Shown here piece after piece: positions 62,229 to 64,000 of a stretch of 64,000 nt of DNA. Made by a program: the position numbers and the translations under genes. Below the pieces are notes generated by a model that saw only the letters and a program-made list of their open reading frames with translations, ran no database searches and had not been told where the DNA came from. Within the stretch, counting starts at the first letter, position 1. The number at the start of each line of letters is the position of its first letter. The DNA is from Candidatus Heimdallarchaeota archaeon (GTDB lineage Archaea > Asgardarchaeota > Heimdallarchaeia > Hodarchaeales > Hodarchaeaceae), in the NCBI GenBank assembly GCA_020353515.1, contig CP070695.1, positions 2,578,155-2,642,154 of the forward strand, written 5' to 3'.

Positions 62229-62693
62229 GTGACTGCAGATAAGCCTTTGAAAATTACCTTACTGGGTGTGAAGCAGTCGAAACCAGGGAACAAGTTCATT
62301 TTCATGGGTGAGACTGAATATTGTTCTGAATGTCGGCTTCGTGGGGTTTGTTTAAAACTCGAAGAAAACAGAGTCTATGAGGTTGCCAGTGTAAAAGACA
62401 CAATTCATCCCTGTGAGGTTTTTGTGCAAGGAGTTCAAACAGTCGAAATATTTGAACCGTCATATGTAGTCACAACAGGAGCAAAACTCGCAGTGGAAGG
62501 AGCAACTATTACTTTTAATCATCGAGAGTGCACCTTAATCGAGTGTCCCCACTATTATCATCATTGTTGCCCAACCTATCTTAATGAAGGGGAAAAACTT
62601 AGGATTATAGATATCTCAAATGAATCTGTCGAGTGCAAGCAAGGATATCAATTAAAATTGATCACTGTTGATCGTAATAGTGAGTACGATTAA
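62229..62693 (+). CDS. UPF0179 family protein
   Basis: 154 residues, GTG start at 62229. It matches the archaeal UPF0179 family: LGVKQSKPGNKFIFMG, CSECRLRGVCLKLEENRVYEV, then HPCEVFVQGVQTVEI and the Cys-rich ECTLIECPHYYHHCCP. Eight or so conserved cysteines suggest a metal or cluster site. The function of the family is unknown. It sits between tsr3 and an FKBP chaperone gene. Confidence 0.9.
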   Translation: MTADKPLKITLLGVKQSKPGNKFIFMGETEYCSECRLRGVCLKLEENRVYEVASVKDTIHPCEVFVQGVQTVEIFEPSYVVTTGAKLAVEGATITFNHRECTLIECPHYYHHCCPTYLNEGEKLRIIDISNESVECKQGYQLKLITVDRNSEYD

Positions 62694-62720
62694 TGGAATT
62701 TTTGTTGAGGAATTAAAAAA

Positions 62721-63476
62721 ATGCCGATTGCTGAAAATGATTGGATAAAAATTGACTACACAGGCCGTCTAAAGGAGAACTCTAAAGCTTTTGATACAAC
62801 ATTAGAGGATATAGCGCGTTCTGAACGTATTTTTGATGAGAAACGGGGATATAACCCCCTATTATGTCGAGCTGGGGATGAGAAGTTCTTAATCCCTGGA
62901 TTGGCTAAAAACCTAATCGGATTAGAATTAAATTCTCCTCAAACCTTTGAAATTCCATCTGAAGATGCATATGGAGAAAGGGATAGCAAAAAAATCGAAA
63001 TGGTTCCTACAAAACGTCTGCGAAAAGCCAATCTCGATCCAAGGGTTGGCAATCGTGTACAATTAGCTGGTAGAAGTGGAACCATAATTTGGGTAGGTGG
63101 AGGTAGATCACGGATCGATTTTAACCATCCCCTAGCGGGAAAGGATCTAATCTTCGATGTTACAATCGTTGAACATCTAGAAGATGAAGAACAAATTCGA
63201 AAAGAAATTGTATCTCGCCGATTTCCTGGAATTAACATTGATGAACTTGAGATCGAGATTTCAGAGGATCCAGATACTATATCCATTTCATTACCAAATT
63301 ATCTGATCTTCATGGAGGGTCTTGCAATTGCCAAATATTCGTTAGCAACAGAGCTTCGTGATTTTCTAGAGTTTAAAGTCGTTAAATTCGTTGATGTTTT
63401 TGATTATCAAGAAACACCACCTTCAGATGAAGAAGTAGAGCCTCAGGAAGAAGAAGGTTCCGAAGAAGAGGAGTAA
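62721..63476 (+). CDS. FKBP-type peptidyl-prolyl isomerase (archaeal SlyD-like)
   Basis: 251 residues. The FKBP domain (DWIKIDYTGRLKENSKAFDTT, then FLIPGLAKNLIGLELN and IPSEDAYGERD) contains an insert-in-flap region (about 88-130). A further helical/beta C-terminal domain (about 150-230) and a Glu-rich tail (EEVEPQEEEGSEEEE) follow, making it the long archaeal form. It speeds proline isomerisation and acts as a folding chaperone on nascent proteins. The start ATG lies 28 bases after UPF0179. Confidence 0.93.
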   Translation: MPIAENDWIKIDYTGRLKENSKAFDTTLEDIARSERIFDEKRGYNPLLCRAGDEKFLIPGLAKNLIGLELNSPQTFEIPSEDAYGERDSKKIEMVPTKRLRKANLDPRVGNRVQLAGRSGTIIWVGGGRSRIDFNHPLAGKDLIFDVTIVEHLEDEEQIRKEIVSRRFPGINIDELEIEISEDPDTISISLPNYLIFMEGLAIAKYSLATELRDFLEFKVVKFVDVFDYQETPPSDEEVEPQEEEGSEEEE

Positions 63477-63536
63477 TCCTTAATCTAAATACTATCATTT
63501 GATTCTATTATTGAACAAATTCAATAACAATGATGT

Positions 63537-63740
63537 TCATTCTTCAGATACCGCTCGCATCTTGGGTGTATATTTCTTAGTCCATTTAAACTTTCTAGGA
63601 TCCCGCTTAAAATCCAATAAAGATCTACGACATTTGCGACTGCAAAATCGAAGTAATTGTCCACTTCTTCGTACAAATGAGATCCCCGTCCCAGCCTCAA
63701 TATCATGTCCACAAAAGGCACAAGGGAAAATTCTGACCAT
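63537..63740 (-). CDS. rpl24e: Large subunit ribosomal protein eL24 (L24e)
   Basis: 67 residues from ATG 63740, with GGTG 7 bases upstream; TTG 63752 and GTG 63749 are alternatives. The zinc ribbon is CAFCGHDI...FCSRKCRRS, and RDPRKFKWTKKYTP is the signature that follows. It is in a ribosomal operon with S28e, 27 bases upstream. Only archaea and eukaryotes have it. Confidence 0.95.
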   Translation of the reverse strand: MVRIFPCAFCGHDIEAGTGISFVRRSGQLLRFCSRKCRRSLLDFKRDPRKFKWTKKYTPKMRAVSEE

Positions 63741-63767
63741 TGTTTTCACCAATCAATATACTGCGAC

Positions 63768-63983
63768 TCAGGGACGTTTCAAGTTTCGAGCTTCTCGTTC
63801 TGTTTCTCTTAAAAGGAGAACGTCACTTTTACGGATCGGGCCTTTAACATTACGTACAATAATTCGACCTCGATCTCTTCCTTCTAGTACTCGAACACGT
63901 ACTTGAGTAATTTCACCTGTTACACCAGTACGTCCAATAATCTGAAGAACTTCGGCTGGAATAGAGATTTCTTCCTCACTCAT
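63768..63983 (-). CDS. rps28e: Small subunit ribosomal protein eS28 (S28e)
   Basis: 71 residues from ATG 63983, with AAGGAGGC upstream. The S1-like OB fold shows [20 protein letters not shown] and ends with the family signature [16 protein letters not shown]. It is first, within this window, of an S28e-L24e operon; in archaea an L7Ae gene is often just upstream, which would lie beyond the right edge. Confidence 0.96.
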   Translation of the reverse strand: MSEEEISIPAEVLQIIGRTGVTGEITQVRVRVLEGRDRGRIIVRNVKGPIRKSDVLLLRETEREARNLKRP

Positions 63984-64000
63984 TTAGATGCCTCCTTATA

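Overview
The window is a 64 kb, AT-rich chromosomal segment from an Asgard archaeon, most likely of the Heimdallarchaeia side of that group. The information-processing genes are archaeal: Orc1/Cdc6, MCM, GINS, Hel308, ABCE1/RLI, Tsr3, Trm56, Elp3, ribosomal proteins S28e and L24e, and a ferredoxin-dependent 2-oxoacid oxidoreductase. Among them lie genes typical of Asgards: five small GTPases (two Ras/Rab-like, one MglA-like, one Arf-like, one divergent), a gelsolin-like protein, a candidate Get4-like alpha-solenoid, a GAP1-N-like GTPase partner and a class I-type histone deacetylase. The placement rests on gene content read by eye, not on a phylogeny.

Layout. 1-12 kb: a partial helical protein, a PRTase-fold protein, two Pro-rich proteins, a very long coiled-coil TrmB-type protein, then GTPase/Trm56/LOG, the Get4-like gene, and a gelsolin-like protein followed by two GTPases. 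12-26 kb: Sua5, a large longin-like candidate, Dph6, NadA-NadC, surface-sugar genes (acyltransferase, nucleotidyltransferase, Alg7-type GlcNAc-1-P transferase), Elp3, the porG-D-A-B operon and an intron-containing tRNA-Ala(GGC). 26-35 kb: regulators, zinc-ribbon and coiled-coil proteins, a GTPase with a GAP1-N-like partner, endonuclease III, a SIS isomerase and a secreted protein with a PGF-type tail. 35-43.5 kb: a replication/repair block, all on the minus strand: Cdc6, GINS, MCM (with a 526-residue intein), Hel308. 43.6-51.5 kb: an intact HDAC plus a truncated copy of it, an Arf-like GTPase, a CYTH protein, a Nop2/Sun methyltransferase overlapping Nip7, and two coiled-coil proteins. 51.7-57.9 kb: an accessory, decaying region with frameshifted membrane genes, a CLC chloride transporter and the RNase P RNA gene. 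58-64 kb: a PAS histidine kinase, then ABCE1-Tsr3-UPF0179-FKBP, and L24e/S28e at the right edge.

The most striking observation is that the RNase P RNA gene (minus strand, about 55509-55884) has a 52-bp copy of its 3' end, 51/52 identical, at 53226-53277. The identity block runs from inside the gene to its 3' terminus, the geometry left when an integrative element recombines into the 3' end of a stable RNA gene. The roughly 2.3 kb in between carries essentially only a CLC gene, whose reading frame has no normal start codon. This looks like a minimal or decayed element integrated at rnpB.
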